From Parasutterella muris (GTDB taxonomy: Bacteria > Pseudomonadota > Gammaproteobacteria > Burkholderiales > Burkholderiaceae_F): 64,000 nucleotides of DNA. A program made the translations under genes and the position numbers. Each line of letters begins with the position of its first letter. Position 1 is the stretch's first letter. Under the pieces are notes generated by a model. It was not told the origin of the DNA. It made no database searches and was given only the letters and a program-made list of their open reading frames with translations. The DNA is taken from contig NZ_CALPCV010000008.1 of assembly GCF_943193095.1 (NCBI RefSeq), forward strand, positions 1 through 64,000, in the 5' to 3' direction. Below are positions 8,003 through 16,243 of this stretch, one piece after another.

Positions 8003-9295
8003 TTAACCGTGGACGCGCTTGACTTCAGCAAAGGCTTTGTCAGCGGCCTCAAGTGTGCGGGCAATGACGGAATCGTCATGCGTAATGGAGACAAATCCGG
8101 CCTCGTAGATGCTCGGGGCTAAATAAACTCCGTTATCAAGCATGGCGTGGAAGAACGTTTTGAAGCGTTCGCCGTCGCATTCCATCACTTCTTTAAAGGA
8201 AGTGGGGCAGGAGCCGCGGAAATAGATACCAAACATGCCGCCCATGCTCTGAGCAGAGAACTGCACGCCGTGTTTTTTGGCGGCTTCGCCGAGACCGCGG
8301 ACTAACTTGGCTGCCTGAGCGGAAAGGCGCTTGTAGAAGTCAGGAGCCTGAATTTCCTTGAGAGTTGCAAGACCGCAGGCAACCGCGACCGGGTTTCCGG
8401 AGAGAGTTCCTGCCTGATAGACGGCGCCGAGCGGAGCGACACAGTTCATGATGTCACGTTTGCCGCCGAAAGCCGCGACGGGCATGCCGCCGCCGATGAC
8501 TTTGCCAAACATAGTGATGTCCGGATCAATACCGTAAACTGACTGAGCGCCTCCCAGCGCGACTCGGAAACCGGTCATGACTTCGTCAACGATAAGAACC
8601 GCGCCGTGCTTAGCGGTCTCTTCACGCATCGCGTTGAGGAATTCCTGCGTGGCGGGAACCATGTTCATGTTGCCGGCAACGGCTTCGACAATCACGCAGG
8701 CGATTTCGTCGCCCTGCTTGTCAAAGAGTTCTCGAATCATCCGCGGATTGTTGTATTCGAGGACGATGGTGTCGTTTGTGACGGCTTCAGGCACGCCGGC
8801 TGAGCTCGGAGTGCCGAAGGTGAGCTGACCGGATCCGCCCTTAACCAGTAAAGAGTCGCTATGGCCGTGGTAGCAGCCTTCGAATTTCACGATCTTATTT
8901 CTGCCGGTGTAGCCGCGGGCGAGACGAATCGCGCTCATACCGGCTTCCGTGCCGGAAGAAACCAAACGAACTTCCTCAATGGAAGGAATCAGTTTTTTAA
9001 TTTCTTCAGCGATCAGGACTTCGGCCTTGGTCGGTGCGCCGAAACTTAAACCGTTATCGACGGTGTGTTTGACGGCTTCAATTACCTTAGGATTGTTATG
9101 ACCGAGAATCATGGGGCCCCAAGAGCCGATGTAGTCGATATAACGTTTGCCTTCAATGTCAAACATATGCGGTCCGAGCGCCTTTTCAATAAAACGCGGC
9201 GCGCCGCCAACCGAACGGAATGCGCGAACAGGTGAGTTCACGCCGCCGGGAATTGATTCTTGGGCTCTGTCAAAAAGAACCTCGTTCTGGTCCAT
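8003..9295 (-). CDS. hemL: Glutamate-1-semialdehyde 2,1-aminomutase
   Basis: Makes 5-aminolevulinate from glutamate-1-semialdehyde in the C5 pathway of heme synthesis, using PLP, in the cytoplasm. Start taken at ATG 9295 (GGAGAA 6 bases upstream) rather than the in-frame ATG at 9313, giving 430 residues, the normal length, and the familiar N-terminus LFDRAQESIPGGVNSPVRAF. The PLP lysine is Lys265 in MFGKVIGGGMP; the substrate-gating SSGTEA (113-118) and EGCYHGH motifs are present. It has its own unit after the terminator of the upstream pagP-like gene. Heme supply next to a DsbD-type reductase is compatible with cytochrome biogenesis, but the link is only positional. Confidence 0.97.
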   Translation of the reverse strand: MDQNEVLFDRAQESIPGGVNSPVRAFRSVGGAPRFIEKALGPHMFDIEGKRYIDYIGSWGPMILGHNNPKVIEAVKHTVDNGLSFGAPTKAEVLIAEEIKKLIPSIEEVRLVSSGTEAGMSAIRLARGYTGRNKIVKFEGCYHGHSDSLLVKGGSGQLTFGTPSSAGVPEAVTNDTIVLEYNNPRMIRELFDKQGDEIACVIVEAVAGNMNMVPATQEFLNAMREETAKHGAVLIVDEVMTGFRVALGGAQSVYGIDPDITMFGKVIGGGMPVAAFGGKRDIMNCVAPLGAVYQAGTLSGNPVAVACGLATLKEIQAPDFYKRLSAQAAKLVRGLGEAAKKHGVQFSAQSMGGMFGIYFRGSCPTSFKEVMECDGERFKTFFHAMLDNGVYLAPSIYEAGFVSITHDDSVIARTLEAADKAFAEVKRVHG

Positions 9296-9320
9296 AACGC
9301 TTCTCCAGTGCATTGATTAA

Positions 9321-9351
9321 ATAAAAAATAGCGTCCTTGTGTGGACGCTAT
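9321..9351 (-). terminator. Rho-independent terminator of the PagP-OmpW gene
   Basis: On the minus strand ATAGCGTCC-acacaa-GGACGCTAT (9351 down to 9328) followed by TTTTTAT. It isolates the outer-membrane protein gene from hemL. Confidence 0.85.
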
Positions 9352-9389
9352 CCTAAATGAAAAAGATAAAGATATCCTTAAAAAATTCT

Positions 9390-10562
9390 TTAGAAGGCCA
9401 GACCGACCGCAATTTTGAATGTCGCAGGCGAGGGCCTCATTGAGTAGGAAGAATCCGCCGTGTGTGTTTCATAGCGCGGGAACGCTAAGTCCACACCGCC
9501 GGTGATATGCAGGTTCTTAGTGATAGCGTAAGTGCCGCCCGCCTGCACCACGGGAGAGAAATCTCCTTTGTGGTAGCTGGTTCCTGCTTCAAATTTAGAA
9601 CCCTGAAGTCGGAAATAGCCGGCACCGATGCCCGCATAGAGCTTGACGGAATCGGAAGCCTGCATATGGTACTGAGCGGTGAGCTGGTAGCCTCTGAGCT
9701 TGAAGCTGCCGATTTGGCGTCCCTGAGAGCGCACCTTTTGCTCTGCCGACTGTGTAATGCCGAAGTCGAGTGCCCAATGCGGCGTTACAAAGAATCTGAT
9801 ACCGCCGCTGTAGGCGCCTTCGGAAGTGGTTGTCGCGTTATGCGGCATTCCCTTCATGTCGTTTTTCTGATAGCCGCCGCCTGCATAAATCAGGAAACGG
9901 TTGGAGAACAGATTGTTGCTCGAGAAATCCAGACTCTTGTTTCCCTTGGCGTCGGTCGCGTAGTTGGCAAAGAAGAAAAAGATGTTGCTGAACGGAACAT
10001 ACGTGCCGTAGATAGAAAAAGCGTCGGTACCGAAACCGAGGAGCGGTAGCGGGGCCGGGAACGGGATCCACTTATAGTCACCGCGGGCGGTAATGCCGAG
10101 AGTGTAGCCGGCTTCAGCGTAGAAGTCCGAATTTCCGAGCCGCCATCTTGAGAGCCATCCGTAACCGAGGAACGGCTCGATATTGCTGTGCGAATCGGAA
10201 AACGCCATCGCGTAAACAATTCTGCGGTTGCCGCGATCATCAATGAAATTCCGTGTGACGCCGCCGCCCCAGGTATAGCCGTTTTCGTTGCGGCGTTTTG
10301 GTGTCTTATAGGCCCAGCCCGGGTGAATGGTATAGGCAGGCAGAATGAGGCCATCGGTGCCTTCAAAGAAGATCTTCTTAAATCCGCTCCAGCTGTCCGA
10401 GACGTAGCTGTCGGTTCTGTCCTCTGCTGACAGGGCGCCCGCAGGGAGCGTATCCAGAATCGCGTCCCAGGCAGAACGGTCTGCAGCGCCTGCGGGAAAA
10501 ACTACACCCGCCAATAAAGCGCCGAAAAGATAGTTAGAAATTTTATTTTTCAGTTCAGGCAT
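9390..10562 (-). CDS. PagP lipid A palmitoyltransferase fused to OmpW-like barrel
   Basis: A 390-residue outer-membrane protein with signal peptide (cleavage near AGAA/DRS, residue 27). Residues about 60-205 are a full PagP domain: the catalytic trio His80 (YTIHPGW), Asp123 and Ser124 (MAFSDSHSNIEP), plus EPFLGYGWLSRW, GITARGDYKWIPFPAPLPL and YGTYVPF line up one after another with E. coli PagP, which moves palmitate from phospholipid to lipid A. E. coli PagP ends at about 186 residues; here another about 180 residues follow, with alternating strands, YAGGGYQKND, LYAGIGAGYF, ITGGVDLAFPRYE and a terminal KIAVGLAF strand, resembling an eight-stranded OmpW/OmpA-size barrel. There is no stop, restart or frameshift at the junction (about 205-220). 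PagP assignment is strong; the OmpW name for the second half is tentative. Confidence 0.85.
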   Translation of the reverse strand: MPELKNKISNYLFGALLAGVVFPAGAADRSAWDAILDTLPAGALSAEDRTDSYVSDSWSGFKKIFFEGTDGLILPAYTIHPGWAYKTPKRRNENGYTWGGGVTRNFIDDRGNRRIVYAMAFSDSHSNIEPFLGYGWLSRWRLGNSDFYAEAGYTLGITARGDYKWIPFPAPLPLLGFGTDAFSIYGTYVPFSNIFFFFANYATDAKGNKSLDFSSNNLFSNRFLIYAGGGYQKNDMKGMPHNATTTSEGAYSGGIRFFVTPHWALDFGITQSAEQKVRSQGRQIGSFKLRGYQLTAQYHMQASDSVKLYAGIGAGYFRLQGSKFEAGTSYHKGDFSPVVQAGGTYAITKNLHITGGVDLAFPRYETHTADSSYSMRPSPATFKIAVGLAF

Positions 10563-10681
10563 TTAGTAATGCAGTTATTTATGGGGTCACAAGCTTTGAT
10601 AATTCTAATAAAAAAAAGCGTATCAACTCGTTTTTTCAGCCGATGGAAAGCATTTTGAGTGTTTATTTATTGACAAACCGG

Positions 10682-10710
10682 TTGCAAAAAAAACAAAAGG
10701 TCTCTAAAGT
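10682..10710 (+). promoter_or_regulatory. Promoter of rnpB
   Basis: TTGCAA (10682-10687), 17-base spacer, TAAAGT (10705-10710), placing the start about 7 bases on, exactly where the 5' strand of helix P1 of RNase P RNA begins. A better -35-like TTGACA lies at 10670 but has no matching -10. Confidence 0.6.
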
Positions 10711-10717
10711 GTCTTGC

Positions 10718-11026
10718 GCGCGAAGTCTGTCGGGCGATCGCAGGGGAGAAAGACCTCCGAGGAAAGTCCGGACTCCATAGGACGGTGTAGGAGGTAACGC
10801 CTCTCCGCCGCAAGGCGAGGATTAGAGCTACAGAGACGAGCCGATTTAGTTCGGGTGAAACGAGCAATCTCTACACGGAGCAACATCAAATAGGCAGCTG
10901 CTGACCCTGTCCGGCGAGGCTGCGGGTAGATGGCTCGATCCCAAGGGTGACTTTGGGACTAGATGAATGACCGCCAAGGCGTTTTTCAACGCTGAACAGA
11001 ATCCGGCTTATAGACGGACTTCGCGC
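10718..11026 (+). ncRNA. rnpB: RNase P RNA, class A
   Basis: Catalytic RNA that trims the 5' ends of pre-tRNAs. The universally conserved GAGGAAAGTCCGGACTCC block lies near 10760-10777 and the 3' block ACAGAATCCGGCTTATAG near 10997-11014. The ends pair as helix P1: GCGCGAAGTC (10718-10727) with GACTTCGCGC (11017-11026). Length about 309 bases, a little short of the E. coli 377 but complete in its core. Exact ends are set by P1 and may differ by a few bases. Confidence 0.95.
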
Positions 11027-11107
11027 TCTCTTCACTCTTTAATTCGTCTCATTCCTTCTCATTAATTAGGCGAGGAAAATCCAGTTTGGGCTTAGGTCTC
11101 CAATAAG

Positions 11108-11132
11108 TGGAGAAAAGTGGGAAAAAGTGGCT
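11108..11132 (+). promoter_or_regulatory. MraZ operator (three TGG repeats, 10-bp period)
   Basis: TGGAG-AAAAG-TGGGA-AAAAG-TGGCT: TGG at 11108, 11118 and 11128, exactly one helical turn apart, 48 bases before mraZ. Known MraZ sites are three TGGGN repeats separated by 5 bases upstream of mraZ, so this is the expected autoregulatory site for the whole division cluster. Confidence 0.85.
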
Positions 11133-11177
11133 AAAATTATGCTTACATATTTGCAGTTAATTTAGACGAATTTTCTC

Positions 11178-11606
11178 GTGTTCCAAGGCTCGCCACACCT
11201 CTCTCTTGACGCAAAAGGGCGTCTGTCTGTGCCTTCTCGTTTTCGGAAGACACTGGCCGAGCTGTGTGCCGGGCAAATGACATTTACCCGCCATCCGGAC
11301 GGCTGCGTGCTGCTGTATCCCAGACCGATTTGGGAGCAGAAAAAGAAAGAACTTCTGGCGCTGCCTTACGGGGCCCGTTTCTTCCAGCGCATTGTAATGG
11401 GCAGTGCCGTTGACGTGGATATGGATGCGAGCGGGCGCCTTCTGGTGCCTTCCGAACTTCGTTCGGTCTGCGGTTTGTCAAAAGAGATCGTGCTTGTCGG
11501 GTTGGGTTCTCATTTTGAGCTTTGGGATGCTGAAAAGCTGGAGCAGTGCGAGAAGCAGGCTCTGAACGAGGATATGTCTGCGATTACTGCCGCTTTTAAT
11601 TTTTAA
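11178..11606 (+). CDS. mraZ: Transcriptional regulator MraZ
   Basis: A 142-residue AbrB-fold protein with two SpoVT/AbrB-like halves (LSLDAKGRLSVPSRFR at 8-23 and DMDASGRLLVPSELR near 81-95), the canonical DxxGR motifs. It forms rings that bind TGGG repeats upstream of its own gene and regulates the division/cell-wall cluster. Start is GTG 11178; there is no strong ribosome site, but the N-terminus MFQGSPHLSLDAKGR matches the family. First gene of the operon, 15 bases before rsmH. Confidence 0.97.
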   Translation: MFQGSPHLSLDAKGRLSVPSRFRKTLAELCAGQMTFTRHPDGCVLLYPRPIWEQKKKELLALPYGARFFQRIVMGSAVDVDMDASGRLLVPSELRSVCGLSKEIVLVGLGSHFELWDAEKLEQCEKQALNEDMSAITAAFNF

Positions 11607-11621
11607 AGAGTCAGCGAAATC

Positions 11622-12584
11622 GTGCAGTTAAAGGAGTTTAAGCATCAGCCTGTTCTGGCAAAGGAATCTCCGGACGCTTTGGTGACGCAGCCGGATGGAG
11701 TGTATATCGACGGGACTTTCGGTCGAGGCGGACACTCGCGCCTGATTCTCGAAAAGCTTAGCAGCAAAGGCCGGCTGATCGCATTTGACAGGGACCCGCA
11801 GGCAGTTGAGGCGGCAAGAGAGATCGCTGATGAACAGTTTTCTATTATCCATGCGCCTTTTGCGCAGATGAAAGAGGAACTTGCCAAGATTGGCGTTGAA
11901 CGTGTGGACGGCGTGTTTTTAGATATCGGAGTCTCGAGCCCTCAGATCGATGATCCGGAGCGCGGCTTTTCGTTCCGCTTTGACGGTCCTTTGGACATGC
12001 GTATGGACACATCGAGCGGTCAGACCGCGGCTGAATGGATCGCAAAAGTCGATGTCGGAGAAATGACCCGCGTATTTAAGGAATACGGCGAGGAGAAATT
12101 CGCAACCAAAGCGGCCCGAGCGATTGCGGCCGCTCGAGACGCAAAACCGATTGAAACCACAAAGCAGCTTGCCGACATCATTGCGCAGGCTTTGCCAAGA
12201 AATAAAAAGGATTTAGGACAGCACCCTGCGACACGTATCTTCCAGGCGATACGCATTCAGGTGAATCAGGAACTCACACAGCTTTGCGAAGCTTTGGAAG
12301 CGGCCGGTTCTCTGCTGAATCCCGAAGGTGTGCTCGCGGTCATTTCGTTTCATTCGCTCGAAGACAGAATCGTAAAGCGTTTCTTTGAGGCGGCGCACAA
12401 CCCCGCATCCAAACTTGATCCGAGGCTGCCGCTGCTTCCCGAGCAAATGCCCGCACCGCTCTTTGAGCGCCCCAAACGCGTCCTTCCGTCCAAGGAAGAA
12501 TGCGAGGAGAATCCACGCGCCCGAAGTTCAGTGCTTCGCTTTGCCGTCAGAACGGAAGCTCCTTGGCCCGAGGGAGGCGTCTGA
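11622..12584 (+). CDS. rsmH: 16S rRNA (cytosine(1402)-N(4))-methyltransferase
   Basis: Methylates N4 of C1402 in the ribosomal P site using SAM. The 320-residue protein starts at GTG with KHQPVLAKESPDAL, then the SAM motif DGTFGRGGHS (near 30-39), DRDPQA, LDIGVSSPQIDDPERGFSF and the C-terminal VISFHSLEDRIVK(R)FF, all hallmarks of RsmH (MraW). Second gene of the cluster, followed by ftsL with only 2 bases between. Confidence 0.97.
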   Translation: MQLKEFKHQPVLAKESPDALVTQPDGVYIDGTFGRGGHSRLILEKLSSKGRLIAFDRDPQAVEAAREIADEQFSIIHAPFAQMKEELAKIGVERVDGVFLDIGVSSPQIDDPERGFSFRFDGPLDMRMDTSSGQTAAEWIAKVDVGEMTRVFKEYGEEKFATKAARAIAAARDAKPIETTKQLADIIAQALPRNKKDLGQHPATRIFQAIRIQVNQELTQLCEALEAAGSLLNPEGVLAVISFHSLEDRIVKRFFEAAHNPASKLDPRLPLLPEQMPAPLFERPKRVLPSKEECEENPRARSSVLRFAVRTEAPWPEGGV

Positions 12585-12586
12585 AG

Positions 12587-12892
12587 ATGAAAGAGTTTAA
12601 GTTTTTGATCTTCGTGATCGTCCTTCTGGAGCTCACTCTGTTTGTCTGCGGCTTTATGGTTGTGGACAACCGTCACAACGCGCGCAGGCTTTTCATTGAG
12701 CTTGAGCGCGAACAGCAGATTCATCATTCGCTCAGAGATGAAGAGGCCCGTCTGCGCCTTGAAGTCTCAACACTTGAGCAGAGCCGACAGATAGAAACCA
12801 AGGCCAAGGAAAAAGGATTGGCGCCGGTCACCAACGAACAGGTCGTGATTTTGGAACACGGCTCGTCCGAGCATAAAGGAGGCGGCCGGTGA
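12587..12892 (+). CDS. ftsL: Cell division protein FtsL
   Basis: 101-residue bitopic membrane protein: short cytoplasmic N-terminus, one membrane helix (FLIFVIVLLELTLFVCGFMVV, about 5-25), then a periplasmic leucine-zipper-like coiled coil (LFIELEREQQIHHSLRDEEARLRLEVSTLEQ). FtsL joins FtsB and FtsQ and activates FtsWI. The ATG at 12587 was chosen because it begins just before the membrane helix and follows GGGAGG in the end of rsmH; the open frame extends further upstream inside rsmH without biological meaning. Its stop overlaps the ftsI GTG. Confidence 0.93.
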   Translation: MKEFKFLIFVIVLLELTLFVCGFMVVDNRHNARRLFIELEREQQIHHSLRDEEARLRLEVSTLEQSRQIETKAKEKGLAPVTNEQVVILEHGSSEHKGGGR

Positions 12893-14784
12893 AAATTACT
12901 CAATGGTTCAGGGATCTGTGGGACAACATCTTTCTGCCCACCGAAGAAAGACGCGGCAATGATGACAGCGTCAAGGATCTCCTGCGCCTGCGAATTCCGC
13001 CCGGCCGAAGCAAGTTCCTGCACTTTGTTCTGCTGTCGCTTTTTTTAGTACTGGGCGCCCGACTGGCATATCTCCAGCTCGGATTTAACACGGAGTTCCT
13101 GCAGAAGCAGGGCGCGATGCGCTTTCAGAGAACGATCGAGGTGCCTGCCCGCCGCGGTCTGATCTTGGATAGAAACGGCTCGGTACTAGCGACGAGCGTT
13201 CCGGCAAAAGCATTGTGGATCATCCCTCAGGATGTGAAGATTACGGCCGAGCAAAAGAAAGAGCTCAGCAAAACCTTAGGGGTCCCGCTCTCGGAACTCA
13301 CGAAGAAAATCAATTCCAAGCGAACTTTTGTGTATATCAAACGTCAGGTCCCGCTTGATGTCGCAGACCGTCTTCTCGCAATGAAAATTCCGGGGCTACA
13401 CTCGACACGCGAATTTCTGCGCAGCTATCCGGACGGCGAGTCCGAGGCTCAGATTGTCGGTTTGACCGGTCTGGAAGGCAACGGTATCGAGGGAATTGAA
13501 TTGGCGGCTGAAAAACGCTTGGCCGGGACGGCCGGCTCACGCCGCGTGCTCAAGGACCGTCTCGGACGAATTATCGAGGATGCATGGATTAAAGAGCCGC
13601 AAAACGGCGAAGACATCATGCTTACCATCGATTCGAGACTGCAGACCATGGCCTATGAGGCACTTGCGCGTCAAGTCACCGCGCTTCAGGCAAAGGGCGG
13701 TGCGATCGTGATCGCTGATCCGAAGACGGGCGATATTCTGGCGCTCGCCAACTATCCGAGCTTTGACCCGAACTCCCGCTCTAAGATTACGCGCGCCGGT
13801 GTCCGCAACCGCGCGATCGTCGATACCTATGAGCCGGGTTCAACAATGAAGCCGTTCTCTGTCGCGGCGGGTCTCGAAGAGAAGAAGGTCACGCCGAACA
13901 CTCTGTTCCAAATCGGTCGATCCATGTCCTTCGGACGACACTCAATCGGCGACTCGCATTACAGCAAAGAGCTGACGGTATCGGGAATTATTCAGCAGTC
14001 AAGCAATATCGGAACGTCTAAGATCGCGCTGCTGATGCCGCCGCAGACTATGTGGAACTACTACGACAAACTCGGATTCGGTCATGCGCCGCATATCGGA
14101 TTTCCGGGCGCGGTCGCAGGCAGACTTCGTCCGCCAAAGAGCTGGAAGCCGATTGAGCAGGCTACGATGTCCTACGGACATGGCGTCACAGTGTCTCTTC
14201 TGCAGCAGGTCCGCGCATACACCGCGTTCGCGCGCAACGGAGACATGATCGAGCTTTCCATCTATAAGAATCGGGAGAGCAAAGAACCGCAGCAGGTTTT
14301 CAGTCCGAAAACGACTCAGGAAATGCGTAAGATGCTCGCGACCGTTGTGGAAAAGGGCGGTACCGGCGTGCGTGCCCGAGTCAAGGGATATACAGCCGCA
14401 GGCAAAACTGGCACCGCGTACAAGGTTGAAGGCGGTCTCTACGTCAAAAAATATGTCGCCGGATTTGCGGGTTACGCTCCGGCGCACGATCCGAAGATCG
14501 TTGTCGGCATCATGGTTGACGAACCGATGAAGGGAAAGCACTACGGCTCTACCGCCGCGGCTCCGCTCTTCTCGGAAATGGTTTCAAAAACGATGCATTT
14601 GATGGGCGTTATTCCGGATCGTCCCGAGGATTTTGCAGTGGCGATCGGAAAACCGACAGGAAAAGTTAAAACCGCTCAGGCCAAAACGGGCTCAAAAGGC
14701 GCGCCGAAAGTAGCGGAAAAGAAGGATAAGAAACGTCAGATCGGCGCTGTCAAACCCGTTTCAGCAGGAAAAGAAAATGGTTGA
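12889..14784 (+). CDS. ftsI: Peptidoglycan D,D-transpeptidase FtsI (PBP3)
   Basis: Septal transpeptidase of 631 residues. One membrane helix (about 43-62), PBP dimer domain with RRGLILDRNG (88-97), then the penicillin-binding domain with S318-T-M-K321, SSN (371-373) and K506-T-G. The C-terminus after about 585 is a Lys/Ala-rich tail. GTG start overlaps the ftsL stop (GTGA). It works with the FtsW polymerase encoded further on. Longer than E. coli FtsI (588) because of the basic tail. Confidence 0.97.
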   Translation: MKITQWFRDLWDNIFLPTEERRGNDDSVKDLLRLRIPPGRSKFLHFVLLSLFLVLGARLAYLQLGFNTEFLQKQGAMRFQRTIEVPARRGLILDRNGSVLATSVPAKALWIIPQDVKITAEQKKELSKTLGVPLSELTKKINSKRTFVYIKRQVPLDVADRLLAMKIPGLHSTREFLRSYPDGESEAQIVGLTGLEGNGIEGIELAAEKRLAGTAGSRRVLKDRLGRIIEDAWIKEPQNGEDIMLTIDSRLQTMAYEALARQVTALQAKGGAIVIADPKTGDILALANYPSFDPNSRSKITRAGVRNRAIVDTYEPGSTMKPFSVAAGLEEKKVTPNTLFQIGRSMSFGRHSIGDSHYSKELTVSGIIQQSSNIGTSKIALLMPPQTMWNYYDKLGFGHAPHIGFPGAVAGRLRPPKSWKPIEQATMSYGHGVTVSLLQQVRAYTAFARNGDMIELSIYKNRESKEPQQVFSPKTTQEMRKMLATVVEKGGTGVRARVKGYTAAGKTGTAYKVEGGLYVKKYVAGFAGYAPAHDPKIVVGIMVDEPMKGKHYGSTAAAPLFSEMVSKTMHLMGVIPDRPEDFAVAIGKPTGKVKTAQAKTGSKGAPKVAEKKDKKRQIGAVKPVSAGKENG

Positions 14785-16243
14785 AGAAGCAGAAGTCTCA
14801 AAGTGGATTAAAGAAAAAGCGGGGCCGAAGGCCTCGTTGTATTTAGACAGCCGCCGCATTCAGCCTGGGGACGTGTTCTTCGCGGTTTGCGGCACGCACA
14901 CCGACGGCCGCAAGTTTGTTGCTAAGGCGGCCGAGCTCGGGGCGAGCTGCGCGGTTGTCGAATCCGTTGCTCACTTCAAGGCCGAGATCCCGTTTACTGA
15001 GGTTTGTGACTTATACAAAAAATGTGGCGCAATCGCTTCCGATTACTACGGAAACCCAAGTCAGGCGATGTACGGGTGCGCGGTCACCGGAACGAACGGC
15101 AAAACGACAACGGCTAACTGGATTTCCGAGCTTTTTACAAAGCTTGGCAAACCGTCCGGATGCATCGGAACGCTCGGCTGCACCTGTCAGGGAGAGCCTC
15201 TGCCGTCGGTGGCAATGACGACACCCGATCCGCTCACGGTACAGAAATTGTTTGCCGAGTTAAGAGACAGAGGCTGTGAGGCGTTTGCGATCGAGGCAAG
15301 TTCCATCGGCCTTGAACAGGGGCGTCTCAGAGGAGCCGCTTTCAAGGTCGGCATCTTCACCAATTTAACCCGAGACCACCTGGATTACCACGGCGATATG
15401 GAGCACTACGCCGAAGCTAAGGAAATTCTCTTTAGCTGGCCTGGGCTTGAGTATGCTGTGATCAACTTTGGTGATCCTGCTTCTGAACGTATGGCGCAGG
15501 CCGCGCTTCGCACCGGAGTCAAAGTTTTCTCCGTCGGCATCTCGCAGGAAGCGAAATATGATTTGACGGCCTGCAATGTCCGCCATGCGCGTGAAGGACT
15601 GAGCTTTGATTTGGTGTTTGAAGGACGCGTGAAGCACGTCACGACACGCCTTCTCGGAACATTTAATATCGAGAACTTTTTGTGCGCGGCGGCCCCCTGT
15701 ATTTTGAGCGGTTTTGATTTTGAGCTTGTCTGTGAAACGGCTCAGAACTTAAATCCGCCTGCCGGCCGAATGCAGACGGTCACCGCGGAAGACGGCCTGC
15801 TTGCGGCGGTGGATTATTCCCATACGCCGGACGCGATTCTCAAGGCGCTTGCCGCATTGAGAGAGCTTGCGGAGGTCAGAGGCGGCAGACTGAAGATTGT
15901 TGTCGGCGCCGGCGGCGATCGCGACAGCGGAAAGCGTCCTCTGATGGGACGCGCGGCATGCGAAGCCGATGAAATGATTTTTACGAGCGACAATCCGCGA
16001 AGCGAAGACCCGATGCTTATTTTGCATGAGGTCTGTGCGGGCGCGGTAAAGCCGTATCGGATGATTGAGGATCGAGCAGAGGCCATACGAGAGGCCGTCC
16101 GCAGCTCATCTTCCGACGATGTGATCCTGATAGCCGGGAAAGGGCATGAGGATTACCAGGAGATACAGGGTGTCAAGCACCATTTCTCCGATGCGGAACA
16201 AGCCCGCAGCGCAATGATGGAATTTAGGAAAAAGCATGAATGA
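14777..16243 (+). CDS. murE: UDP-MurNAc-L-Ala-D-Glu:meso-DAP ligase
   Basis: Adds the third residue of the stem peptide using ATP. 488 residues with the Mur-ligase P-loop GTNGKTTTAN and the specificity motif DNPR (405-408), which marks meso-diaminopimelate rather than lysine use, agreeing with a Gram-negative wall. The ATG overlaps the ftsI stop by 8 bases and its own stop overlaps murF by 8, so translation is coupled. Confidence 0.97.
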   Translation: MVEEAEVSKWIKEKAGPKASLYLDSRRIQPGDVFFAVCGTHTDGRKFVAKAAELGASCAVVESVAHFKAEIPFTEVCDLYKKCGAIASDYYGNPSQAMYGCAVTGTNGKTTTANWISELFTKLGKPSGCIGTLGCTCQGEPLPSVAMTTPDPLTVQKLFAELRDRGCEAFAIEASSIGLEQGRLRGAAFKVGIFTNLTRDHLDYHGDMEHYAEAKEILFSWPGLEYAVINFGDPASERMAQAALRTGVKVFSVGISQEAKYDLTACNVRHAREGLSFDLVFEGRVKHVTTRLLGTFNIENFLCAAAPCILSGFDFELVCETAQNLNPPAGRMQTVTAEDGLLAAVDYSHTPDAILKALAALRELAEVRGGRLKIVVGAGGDRDSGKRPLMGRAACEADEMIFTSDNPRSEDPMLILHEVCAGAVKPYRMIEDRAEAIREAVRSSSSDDVILIAGKGHEDYQEIQGVKHHFSDAEQARSAMMEFRKKHE

